11,487 nt of DNA from Candidatus Sifarchaeum subterraneum. GTDB lineage: Archaea > Asgardarchaeota > Sifarchaeia > Sifarchaeales > Sifarchaeaceae. Of this stretch, positions 6,499 to 11,487 are shown piece after piece. The stretch covers positions 1 through 11,487 of the forward strand of contig JAECRX010000247.1 in assembly GCA_016292335.1 (NCBI GenBank), written 5' to 3'. The notes below the pieces were generated by a model. The model was not told the origin of the DNA. It did not search any database and saw nothing but the letters and a program-made list of their open reading frames with translations. The translations under genes were made by a program, and so were the position numbers. Position 1 is the stretch's first letter. Every line of letters starts with the position of its first letter.

Positions 6499-7092
6499 TT
6501 GTTGTCAGAAGAAGAAATAACTGCTGAAGAAGAACTCAAAGAAAGATTGCATGAAGAAATAATTAAACGTATGCCCTTTGTAACACTAAACTTTATTGCA
6601 TTACTCATTTTTGCATTTATTTATTGGTTCGTTTTCCCATTATTTGTTTTTTTGGAGGGGATTATGCTTATTAATCAAATAACTGCTCTTGAACTCTTAC
6701 AACTATTTACGATCGTAATGATGTCAATTATGGGATATCGCATGTTATTTGATTTTTTTGTCATTTTGGATGCTTGGTCAGACTTTTTTATTTCAAAACT
6801 ACCTGGAGTACGATCTGAAGAAAAAGATTCTCTCAGAAGAGTACCAAAAGACATAATCTACATATTTATAGTATTTTTAGCATATTTAGCCATAGAACCT
6901 TTCATTCTATCTGTTCCAGTATTCGGAAATTTGATTTTTTTAGTTCTCCCTTACATTACATTAGCTATAGTATTAATTTTCATTTATGATACTGCTAAGT
7001 CTATCTATTTTTCTCTGGATATACGAATCAAGTCGTTTTGGTTCAGAAAAATAACTAGTTCTTCAAAAGAAGAAAAAGGAAAGGAAATCTAA
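6499..7092 (+). CDS. Orphan membrane protein with four predicted transmembrane helices
   Basis: 197 residues of unrecognised family. An acidic amphipathic N-terminus (residues 1-25, EEEITAEEELKERLHEE) is followed by hydrophobic segments at about 27-52, 62-90, 117-137 and 141-166, then a basic and polar C-terminal tail (KSFWFRKITSSSKEEKG). The loop at 91-116 carries charged residues (DAWSDFF, PGVRSEEKDSLRRVPKD). No catalytic or transport motif is visible. Two TTG codons stand in tandem (6499 and 6502); 6499 is taken, 9 bases after GAGGG. It stands alone, with gaps of more than 300 bases on both sides, so the context gives no function. It does not look like the three-helix Oxa1/EMC3-type archaeal insertase. 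Confidence 0.82.
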   Translation: MLSEEEITAEEELKERLHEEIIKRMPFVTLNFIALLIFAFIYWFVFPLFVFLEGIMLINQITALELLQLFTIVMMSIMGYRMLFDFFVILDAWSDFFISKLPGVRSEEKDSLRRVPKDIIYIFIVFLAYLAIEPFILSVPVFGNLIFLVLPYITLAIVLIFIYDTAKSIYFSLDIRIKSFWFRKITSSSKEEKGKEI

Positions 7093-7420
7093 AAAAAGCA
7101 TTTCTACATGCCGCTAGGTCGAGAAAATATTTACCAAATTTAAGGTCATCTAAGAAATATATGACAAAAATAATCTTTTCGAGATGGCTTTCACTATTAG
7201 TTCTGAGTGAAAAGATTCGAAAAAAATTAAAAAAATAGAAATGATTAACAAATTCTCCGAATTCATCTCCAGAAGAAAATCTTTTTTTATAGCATTGCTG
7301 ATGTGGTAAAAAGAATATAAATCTATTAACTGACAACTTTCGAATTTCAATTCCGTCATCTCAACACCGAAAGGCAAAAAATACCTATTAACCTAAGTCA
7401 AAAAAATCAATTAACCGATA
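7093..7420. other. Gap with no supported gene
   Basis: AT-rich sequence. Two minus-strand frames of 93 and 75 codons overlap here in different frames (7055-7336 and 7150-7377). Neither has a ribosome-binding site or protein-like composition, so both are judged spurious. Nothing else was seen. Confidence 0.5.
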
Positions 7421-7430
7421 ATTTATAAAT
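7421..7430 (+). promoter_or_regulatory. First TATA box ahead of the structured RNA region
   Basis: ATTTATAAAT, preceded by AACCGATA as a possible BRE. Transcription would start near 7451, a few bases before the hairpin at 7458-7472. The box is nearly symmetrical, so minus-strand use is not excluded, but no gene lies that way. Confidence 0.5.
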
Positions 7431-7457
7431 ATCGAGCGAGAAGACCCAACGACTGGC

Positions 7458-7479
7458 CGATGTGATGCATCGCGTTTTT
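7458..7479 (+). terminator. Hairpin plus T-run (attenuator-like)
   Basis: CGATG (7458-7462) and CATCG (7468-7472) pair around a TGATG loop, followed by CGTTTTT. It sits just downstream of the first TATA box and before the second, so it could terminate or process a short transcript. It could equally be the first hairpin of a longer RNA. Confidence 0.3.
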
Positions 7480-7487
7480 CAGCAAGG

Positions 7488-7496
7488 TTTTTAAAC
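7488..7496 (+). promoter_or_regulatory. Second TATA box, placed for the structured RNA
   Basis: TTTTTAAAC centred about 25 bases upstream of 7515-7517, exactly where the predicted closing stem of the RNA begins. That spacing is normal for archaeal promoters. Confidence 0.4.
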
Positions 7497-7514
7497 GTTA
7501 CACCCCCTTATCTC

Positions 7515-7622
7515 TTGGGTGGATCTACCCTAGCTCAGGAGTTGCGGGACGTGATACCTGTCTGGATTGTCCAATGGTGATGCAGGAAGCTTACTAACTT
7601 GTCAGCGGGTAGCCCATTCCTT
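7515..7622 (+). ncRNA. Candidate structured non-coding RNA of unknown class
   Basis: A block of about 110 bases that is clearly richer in G and C than its surroundings and contains no open frame. It can close on itself: TGGG (7516-7519) with CCCA (7613-7616), CTACCC (7525-7530) with GGGTAG (7607-7612), and GCT (7533-7535) with AGC (7604-7606), with short bulges. Inside, CAGG (7536-7539) can pair with CCTG (7557-7560), or that CCTG with CAGG (7583-7586) around a TGGA-TTG-TCCA hairpin (7563-7573). GTGAT is repeated within and beside it, as in kink-loop sites for L7Ae. It does not show the SRP RNA GGAAG/AGCAG motifs, the RNase P core, or a tRNA or 5S pattern. It may instead be the 5' leader of the following gene. 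Confidence 0.45.
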
Positions 7623-7653
7623 TCAACAAGTGATGAACTGATATCAAAATACC

Positions 7654-7658
7654 GGAGG
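7654..7658 (+). promoter_or_regulatory. Shine-Dalgarno site pointing to a non-standard start codon
   Basis: GGAGG, among the strongest ribosome-binding sites in the window. The in-frame codons that follow are GCA, ATT (7661), GAC, ATC (7667). ATC has ideal spacing of 8 bases; ATT has only 2. The nearby TTG (7662) is out of frame and stops after 13 codons. Confidence 0.6.
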
Positions 7659-7666
7659 CAATTGAC

Positions 7667-8569
7667 ATCAAAAAGCAACCTAAGAGAAAGAACAACGTAA
7701 AAAAGATAAAAGCTCTTTTCGTGTTTTTGTCATTGGTAATTGTGTTCTTCTCAAGTACACCTGAACTAGCTATTGCTACCAAGCCAGAAGTTGAATTGAA
7801 CACTTTAGCCCATTATGGTGGCAGTGTTACTCTGATAATAAATGTAACCCATCACGATACCGGGCCAAAACACTATGTAGACATCGTTAGATTGTGGATA
7901 AATGGTACAGAAGAAAATACATGGAATTTCAAAAAGCCAAAAAATGATACTTTTATTCTTACATACAATATCACTCGCGTCGGAAACGACACCAGAGCTA
8001 CAGTTTCTGCTCGCGATACAGTTCATGGATGGGGAAAAAGAACTACTATAATGATATCGCCTCCACCACAAGAAGCGTTAGAGATAATTAAAGAAGCAAA
8101 ACCTGAGGAAGTAAGAATTGGTGATCTCATCCAAATTGGTGATAACGTAACGATGCGTATTCGCATCACAAATATCGGAAATGAATCAGTCTATAATGTA
8201 TCCATCACTGACTATTTGCTTTCTCCTTGGGTATTTATACATCAATCAGGCAATATTACAGCCAATCTCACAGATGTTTTGGAGCCTGAAAATGAAATCA
8301 TACACGAATACACTGTGAGAGTAGAAAAATCTGGTGAATTCGTATTGCCTAGGACCCGCGCGGAATACAATGACACAACTGACACCCGTAAAGTAGAGTA
8401 TTCAAAAGACACAAAACTCATAGTTTATCCTGTTTTGTTAACCGAAGGCTGGGGTTATATTACCCTTTTATATTGCATAATATTGGCTATTCCGGGTATA
8501 CCTATGGCATTCTTCTGGTTTTCAAATAGAAAAAAAACTGTCAAAAGGAAAAAAAGAAGAAAAAAATAA
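7667..8569 (+). CDS. Secreted, membrane-anchored protein with a TRAP-beta-like C-terminal half
   Basis: Likely an extracytoplasmic type I membrane protein. Numbering is for a 300-residue product. A basic n-region (2-15) and hydrophobic core (16-30) end at an AIA cleavage site (35-37). Residues 38-130 form a beta-rich domain reminiscent of the superoxide-reductase/desulfoferrodoxin fold: THH, KHYVDIVRLWING, TVSARDTVHGWG. The usual iron-ligand Cys is absent. Residues 150-250 resemble TRAP-beta (SSR2) or a CARDB-like beta-sandwich: DNVTMRIRITNIGNESVYNV, LEPENEIIHEYTVRVEKSG. A transmembrane helix (261-285, ending IPGIPMAFFWFSNRKK) precedes a basic tail. Eleven N-x-S/T sequons suggest glycosylation. 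The first standard in-frame start is GTG 7721, without a ribosome-binding site and cutting off the n-region. GGAGG (7654-7658) sits 8 bases before ATC 7667, the likelier start. Confidence 0.8.
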   Translation: MKKQPKRKNNVKKIKALFVFLSLVIVFFSSTPELAIATKPEVELNTLAHYGGSVTLIINVTHHDTGPKHYVDIVRLWINGTEENTWNFKKPKNDTFILTYNITRVGNDTRATVSARDTVHGWGKRTTIMISPPPQEALEIIKEAKPEEVRIGDLIQIGDNVTMRIRITNIGNESVYNVSITDYLLSPWVFIHQSGNITANLTDVLEPENEIIHEYTVRVEKSGEFVLPRTRAEYNDTTDTRKVEYSKDTKLIVYPVLLTEGWGYITLLYCIILAIPGIPMAFFWFSNRKKTVKRKKRRKK

Positions 8570-8570
8570 A

Positions 8571-8618
8571 GAGATATCATGAAATGAAACACAGTTTTTT
8601 TCTTTTTCATTTTATCTC
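8571..8618 (+). terminator. Imperfect hairpin with internal T-run between genes
   Basis: GAGAT (8571-8575) pairs with ATCTC (8614-8618), and AAATGAAA (8582-8589) with TTTCATTT (8605-8612); a run of seven T lies in the loop region. Placed right after the stop codon of the TRAP-beta-like gene, it is probably its terminator, which would separate it from Get3. Confidence 0.4.
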
Positions 8619-8669
8619 AAATTATTCAAATTGTAAAACTATAACTCTTTCATGTGAGGTGAATAATCA

Positions 8670-9650
8670 ATGACACTTTATGACCTATATAAAAACCCCA
8701 ATTTAAAGTTCTTACTATTTGGTGGTAAAGGGGGAGTTGGAAAAACATCATGTGCAGCGGCAACCGCCACCTGGATGGCGGACTACACAAAAAAAGAAAT
8801 ACTTATCCTTTCTACGGATCCTGCTCATAGTCTTTCTGATTCCTTCGACCAGAAAATCGGCAGCGAGGCAAAGCTGATTTGGGAGTTTGATAATTTATAC
8901 GGTCTTGAGCTTGACCCTAGCAAAGCTGCACAAGAAGCCCAAGCCATTTTAGGCGGAGGAACAAGTCCTGATATGGTTATGGATGAAATGACTATGAGCC
9001 CCTTTGGTCCTATGGAAGATCTTACACCTCCTGCACCTCCTGGAACCGATGAAGCATTGGCTTTTGGTAAAGTCTTAGAATTCATTGAAAAAAGCGATTA
9101 TGACTTGATTATTTTTGATACAGCACCCACGGGGCACACACTTCGTTTGTTAGGACTACCCGATTTTCTGGATGGATGGGTAGGCAAAATAATTAAATTG
9201 AGATACAGCCTATCTAGTATGTTCGGTAAGCTTAAGAAATTATTTGGCCGTCAATTTGAGGAAGATAAAACTATGGAAGTCCTCGAAAAGCTTAAAGAAT
9301 CGGTGGAGAAAGCAAAAATTGAATTAAGCGACATTAATAAAACAGAATTCATTGTTGTAATGATTCCCGAAATGATGGCAATTCAAGAAACGGAACGATT
9401 ATTAAGCGCATTATATGAGTTTGAAATGCCAGTAAGGAATATTGTCGTGAACATGATTTTTCCAAAAGAATATACCTATGACTGTACTTTTTGCAAAGCA
9501 AGAAGAAAAATGCAAGAAGATAATTTTATTCTAATAGAAGAATATTACAAAGAGGAATTTAATATCACGGAACTTCCCTTGTTTAGCAAAGAAATAAGGG
9601 GAGTTGAAAATTTAAGGGAATTGGCGGACTTACTCTTTGTAGAAAAGTGA
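8670..9650 (+). CDS. Get3/ArsA-family ATPase (TRC40-like, with CxxC)
   Basis: 326 residues, a deviant Walker A ATPase. Eukaryotic Get3/TRC40 delivers tail-anchored proteins to the ER; bacterial ArsA powers arsenite efflux. Landmarks are the P-loop GGKGGVGKTS (18-27), switch I DPAHSLSD (50-57, with Asp57 as the likely catalytic residue), switch II DTAPTGHTLR (150-159) and the A-loop-like region. The pair CTFC (272-275), followed by KARRKMQ, matches the zinc-coordinating CxxC of Get3 homodimers and is absent from ArsA. Between residues 101 and 115 there are five methionines (DMVMDEMTMSPFGPM), in the region where Get3 forms its client-binding groove. It is a single-domain protein, so it should work as a dimer. 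ATG 8670 has a strong GAGGTGA site 7 bases upstream. It follows the TRAP-beta-like gene by 100 bases on the same strand. No arsenic genes are nearby, which favours the Get3 reading. Confidence 0.93.
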   Translation: MTLYDLYKNPNLKFLLFGGKGGVGKTSCAAATATWMADYTKKEILILSTDPAHSLSDSFDQKIGSEAKLIWEFDNLYGLELDPSKAAQEAQAILGGGTSPDMVMDEMTMSPFGPMEDLTPPAPPGTDEALAFGKVLEFIEKSDYDLIIFDTAPTGHTLRLLGLPDFLDGWVGKIIKLRYSLSSMFGKLKKLFGRQFEEDKTMEVLEKLKESVEKAKIELSDINKTEFIVVMIPEMMAIQETERLLSALYEFEMPVRNIVVNMIFPKEYTYDCTFCKARRKMQEDNFILIEEYYKEEFNITELPLFSKEIRGVENLRELADLLFVEK

Positions 9651-9685
9651 ATTCATAGTTTTTTATCTCTTTTTGGTGCAAAAAA

Positions 9686-11023
9686 TTGGTAAAATTAACC
9701 TTTTTGGGTGGTACACGGGAAGTCGGGCGTGCATGTATACACGTTGAATCAAGTGACAAATCCTCTTTTCTTCTGGATTGTGGAATAAATCTAGGGGAAA
9801 AGGAGGAAAAAAGATACCCTTTAGAACCTCCTTCTGCGCCTCATTCTATTGTGCTCACACATGCACACCTAGATCATTCGGGATTCCTGCCCATCCTAGT
9901 TAAGAACTATAAGGAAAACATAGAGGCAATTTTCTCAACTCCAGTTACTGCGGATATCGCAGAAGTGTTACTTCTTGATTCTCTACGATTATCCAAGATT
10001 AGAGATGACATAGAAGCGCCTTTTGATGTAGAAGATGTTCTCTACCTCAGAAAGCATGCAGTTGATGTTAATTATCGAGTACCATTAGACATAGACGGCG
10101 GACAAATGATATTGTATAGAAGCGGCCATATAATAGGCGCAAGCATGGTTTGGGTTGAAATTGATGGACACACCATCCTATATACCAGTGACCTTAATAC
10201 TAGACATTCGCGGACAATTTACCAAGCAGATGCCGAAATACTTCCTGTGGAAACCGTAATCATAGAATCTACATATGCACATACTAATGATCGCCATCCT
10301 AGTTTGAAAAAAATTGAAAGAGAATTTGCAGAAGATGTAAAAAGGGCCTTAAATCGAGGAGGTAAAGTAATTGTTCCTGCTTTTGCTGTAGGCAGGTCTC
10401 AAGAAGCGATGCTAACTCTGGAAGCCTATGTACGGTCTGGATTCTTACCAAAAGTTCCAATTTATATTGATGGACTTATAAGGAAAATAAATGAGGTGTA
10501 TAAACTATATTGGTTCCTTCTTCGTCCAGAGATTAGACGGCAAATTAGATACACGAAGCAAAGTCCGTTAGAATCAGACATCTTTAGGTTAGTTTCAGAT
10601 CGAGATGAACCTATTTCTTCTCTTGAGCCTTGTGTAGTTATTACAACTTCAGGCATGTTAGAAGGAGGACCTGTGGTCCATTATTTGAAAAAATTAGCGG
10701 AAGATGAAAGAAATCTTATTTGCCTGACGGGATACCAAGTTGAAGGAACAAGGGGAAGACAACTTCAAGATGGCTTAAGAACAATCAAAATCCAGGATGA
10801 ACCGATTAATATAAATTGCGAAGTTAAAAGCTTCGATTTCAGTGCACATGCTGATCAAGCAGGATTATTGAGGTTCCTGTCTGCAATAGATGGTGTACAA
10901 AAAGTCATTTTAATTCATGGAGAAGAAAGTAAATCACTAAACTTTGCCCAAAGACTTAAGGAATTAAAAAAATCGATCGATGTCGAGGTACCCCAGCTAG
11001 GTAAAGTGATCACCATAGATTGA
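9686..11023 (+). CDS. Beta-CASP metallo-beta-lactamase ribonuclease (aCPSF2-like, no KH domains)
   Basis: A 445-residue zinc-dependent RNA nuclease of the CPSF73 superfamily. Archaeal members process and decay RNA as endo- and/or 5'-3' exonucleases. All catalytic motifs are present: HAHLDH (His59, His61, Asp63, His64), SGHIIGA (His148), YTSDLN (Asp169), beta-CASP motif A ESTYA (Glu194), motif B SAHAD (His388) and motif C HGE (His411). The N-terminal KH domains of aCPSF1 are missing: the protein opens directly with MVKLTFLGGTREVGR, so it belongs to the shorter aCPSF2-type group. Start is TTG 9686, with GGTG 7 bases upstream; no ATG is available near the N-terminal strand. It follows Get3 by 35 bases and may be co-transcribed with it. 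It converges on the next gene with only 10 bases between stop codons. Confidence 0.95.
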   Translation: MVKLTFLGGTREVGRACIHVESSDKSSFLLDCGINLGEKEEKRYPLEPPSAPHSIVLTHAHLDHSGFLPILVKNYKENIEAIFSTPVTADIAEVLLLDSLRLSKIRDDIEAPFDVEDVLYLRKHAVDVNYRVPLDIDGGQMILYRSGHIIGASMVWVEIDGHTILYTSDLNTRHSRTIYQADAEILPVETVIIESTYAHTNDRHPSLKKIEREFAEDVKRALNRGGKVIVPAFAVGRSQEAMLTLEAYVRSGFLPKVPIYIDGLIRKINEVYKLYWFLLRPEIRRQIRYTKQSPLESDIFRLVSDRDEPISSLEPCVVITTSGMLEGGPVVHYLKKLAEDERNLICLTGYQVEGTRGRQLQDGLRTIKIQDEPININCEVKSFDFSAHADQAGLLRFLSAIDGVQKVILIHGEESKSLNFAQRLKELKKSIDVEVPQLGKVITID

Positions 11024-11033
11024 TTTTAAAATT

Positions 11034-11306
11034 CTAGGTAAATCTTCTGATTGTCGCAATTGTGTTATCGGATATTCCATGCTCTTTTAATTCCTCCACA
11101 TTAAGCCAAACCTCACGCTCTGGAATATCGCTCCCTTTGTCAACATTAAAAGAAAATTTCTTCTTCTTTGAGACCACTACTTCAATCTTTCCTCCAGCTT
11201 CGATGGTTAGCTTCTTCATCATCTCTTCATTCATCAATGATGTGCCTTGTTTAATATCATCCCTAAGTCTTAATCTCAGCCTGCTTTGTGGAACTTTTTG
11301 ACTCAA
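11034..11306 (-). CDS. Small protein with a double-psi-beta-barrel-like (CDC48-N-like) sequence
   Basis: 90 residues, soluble. The pattern RLRLRLRDDIKQGTSLMNEE, MMKKLTIEAGGKIEVVVSKKKKFSFNV, then REVWLNVEELKEHGISDNTIATIRR, follows the half-barrel repeat of VAT/CDC48 N-domains and related small barrels ('vrld...r..lgi..GD.veI......v........ivrid...r.n.gi..gd.v.vr'). An AbrB-like swapped hairpin is an alternative. No catalytic motif is seen; such barrels usually bind a protein or nucleic acid. The start is TTG 11304-11306, preceded by GGGATGAG about 5 bases upstream; an ATG at 11314-11316 is out of frame. It has its own TATA box at 11358-11368 and is convergent with the beta-CASP gene, so the two transcripts probably overlap at their 3' ends. 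Confidence 0.8.
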   Translation of the reverse strand: MSQKVPQSRLRLRLRDDIKQGTSLMNEEMMKKLTIEAGGKIEVVVSKKKKFSFNVDKGSDIPEREVWLNVEELKEHGISDNTIATIRRFT

Positions 11307-11357
11307 TCTTACTCATCCCATTTTCTTTGTTAATGGTAAATATAGAATAAAAAAGGG

Positions 11358-11368
11358 ATATATATAGT
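11358..11368 (-). promoter_or_regulatory. TATA-type promoter for the small barrel-like protein
   Basis: The minus strand reads ACTATATATAT, about 52-60 bases before the TTG start. Expected transcription start is near 11337, giving a leader of about 30 bases that contains GGGATGAG. Confidence 0.5.
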
Positions 11369-11413
11369 AATAAAGAGTTGCTTCGAATAACTAGATTACT
11401 TTATATCTCTAAG

Positions 11414-11428
11414 TTATTTATAAAAATT
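11414..11428 (+). promoter_or_regulatory. TATA-type promoter pointing to the right edge
   Basis: TTATTTATAAAAATT on the plus strand, with an expected start near 11441. With the minus-strand box at 11358-11368 it forms a divergent promoter pair. Confidence 0.4.
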
Positions 11429-11462
11429 AAAAGGCAATTCAAATCCTCTCTACCATAGAAAA

Positions 11463-11487
11463 ATGAATAGTTACCTGAAGATTTTTA
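11463..11487 (+). CDS. Possible start of the next gene, cut by the window edge
   Basis: ATG 11463-11465 opens a frame reading MNSYLKIF to the end of the window. It is placed about 22 bases after the expected transcription start. No ribosome-binding site is seen, and eight codons are too few to identify a product. Confidence 0.25.

Noticed and set aside
7055..7377. Two overlapping minus-strand frames of 93 and 75 codons
   Set aside because: They overlap in different frames, one runs into the membrane protein gene, neither has a start signal, and both are Phe/Ile-rich as expected from AT-rich non-coding DNA.
7630..7640. C/D box guide RNA suggested by GTGATGA followed by CTGA
   Set aside because: The C-like box is followed directly by the D-like box with no room for a guide, unlike a C/D sRNA.
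7441..7680. SRP RNA, RNase P RNA, 5S rRNA or tRNA
   Set aside because: The diagnostic conserved segments (GGAAG/AGCAG of SRP helix 8, the RNase P GAGGAAAGTCC core, 5S loops, a tRNA T-loop) were looked for on both strands and not found.
8670..9650. Arsenite-pump ATPase ArsA
   Set aside because: Single ATPase domain, Get3-type CxxC and no arsenic genes nearby favour Get3.

Overview
This is an archaeal segment. A group II chaperonin (thermosome), archaeal/eukaryotic ribosomal protein eL33 (L35Ae), a KH-less beta-CASP RNA nuclease of the aCPSF2 type, a Get3-type ATPase with a CxxC zinc motif, TATA-type promoters and frequent TTG starts all point that way. The low GC content and a candidate homologue of the eukaryotic translocon-associated protein beta subunit suggest an Asgard-like lineage, but that placement is inference.

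Left part (1-4480, mostly minus strand): the N-terminal part of a CoA-transferase subunit A runs off the left edge. It is followed by the thermosome, two small unrecognised genes (one with a four-cysteine motif; one preceded in frame by a UGA and a perfect hairpin), eL33, and a MEMO-family protein with its metal ligands intact. Between the MEMO gene and the next gene lies a 450-base non-coding stretch. It holds what looks like an orphan right end (omegaRNA-like) of an IS200/IS605-type element.

Middle (4880-7090, plus strand): a tightly spaced pair encodes a degenerate alkaline-phosphatase-superfamily-like protein and a universal-stress-protein-like protein. After a gap comes an orphan four-helix membrane protein.

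Right part (7400-11487): tandem TATA boxes lead into a GC-richer, foldable stretch that is probably a structured RNA. A secreted, membrane-anchored, sequon-rich protein follows. Its C-terminal half resembles TRAP-beta, and it appears to start at a non-canonical AUC codon behind a perfect Shine-Dalgarno sequence. Next come Get3 (tail-anchored protein targeting family), the beta-CASP nuclease, and a convergent small gene with a double-psi-beta-barrel-like sequence. A possible next gene starts at the right edge.

Read together, the window mixes protein-folding, translation and RNA-processing housekeeping genes with little-known genes. The stretch at 7400-9650 (structured RNA, TRAP-beta-like protein, Get3) is the most interesting. 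It could be a membrane-protein or secretion biogenesis neighbourhood, but only sequence resemblance and adjacency support this.
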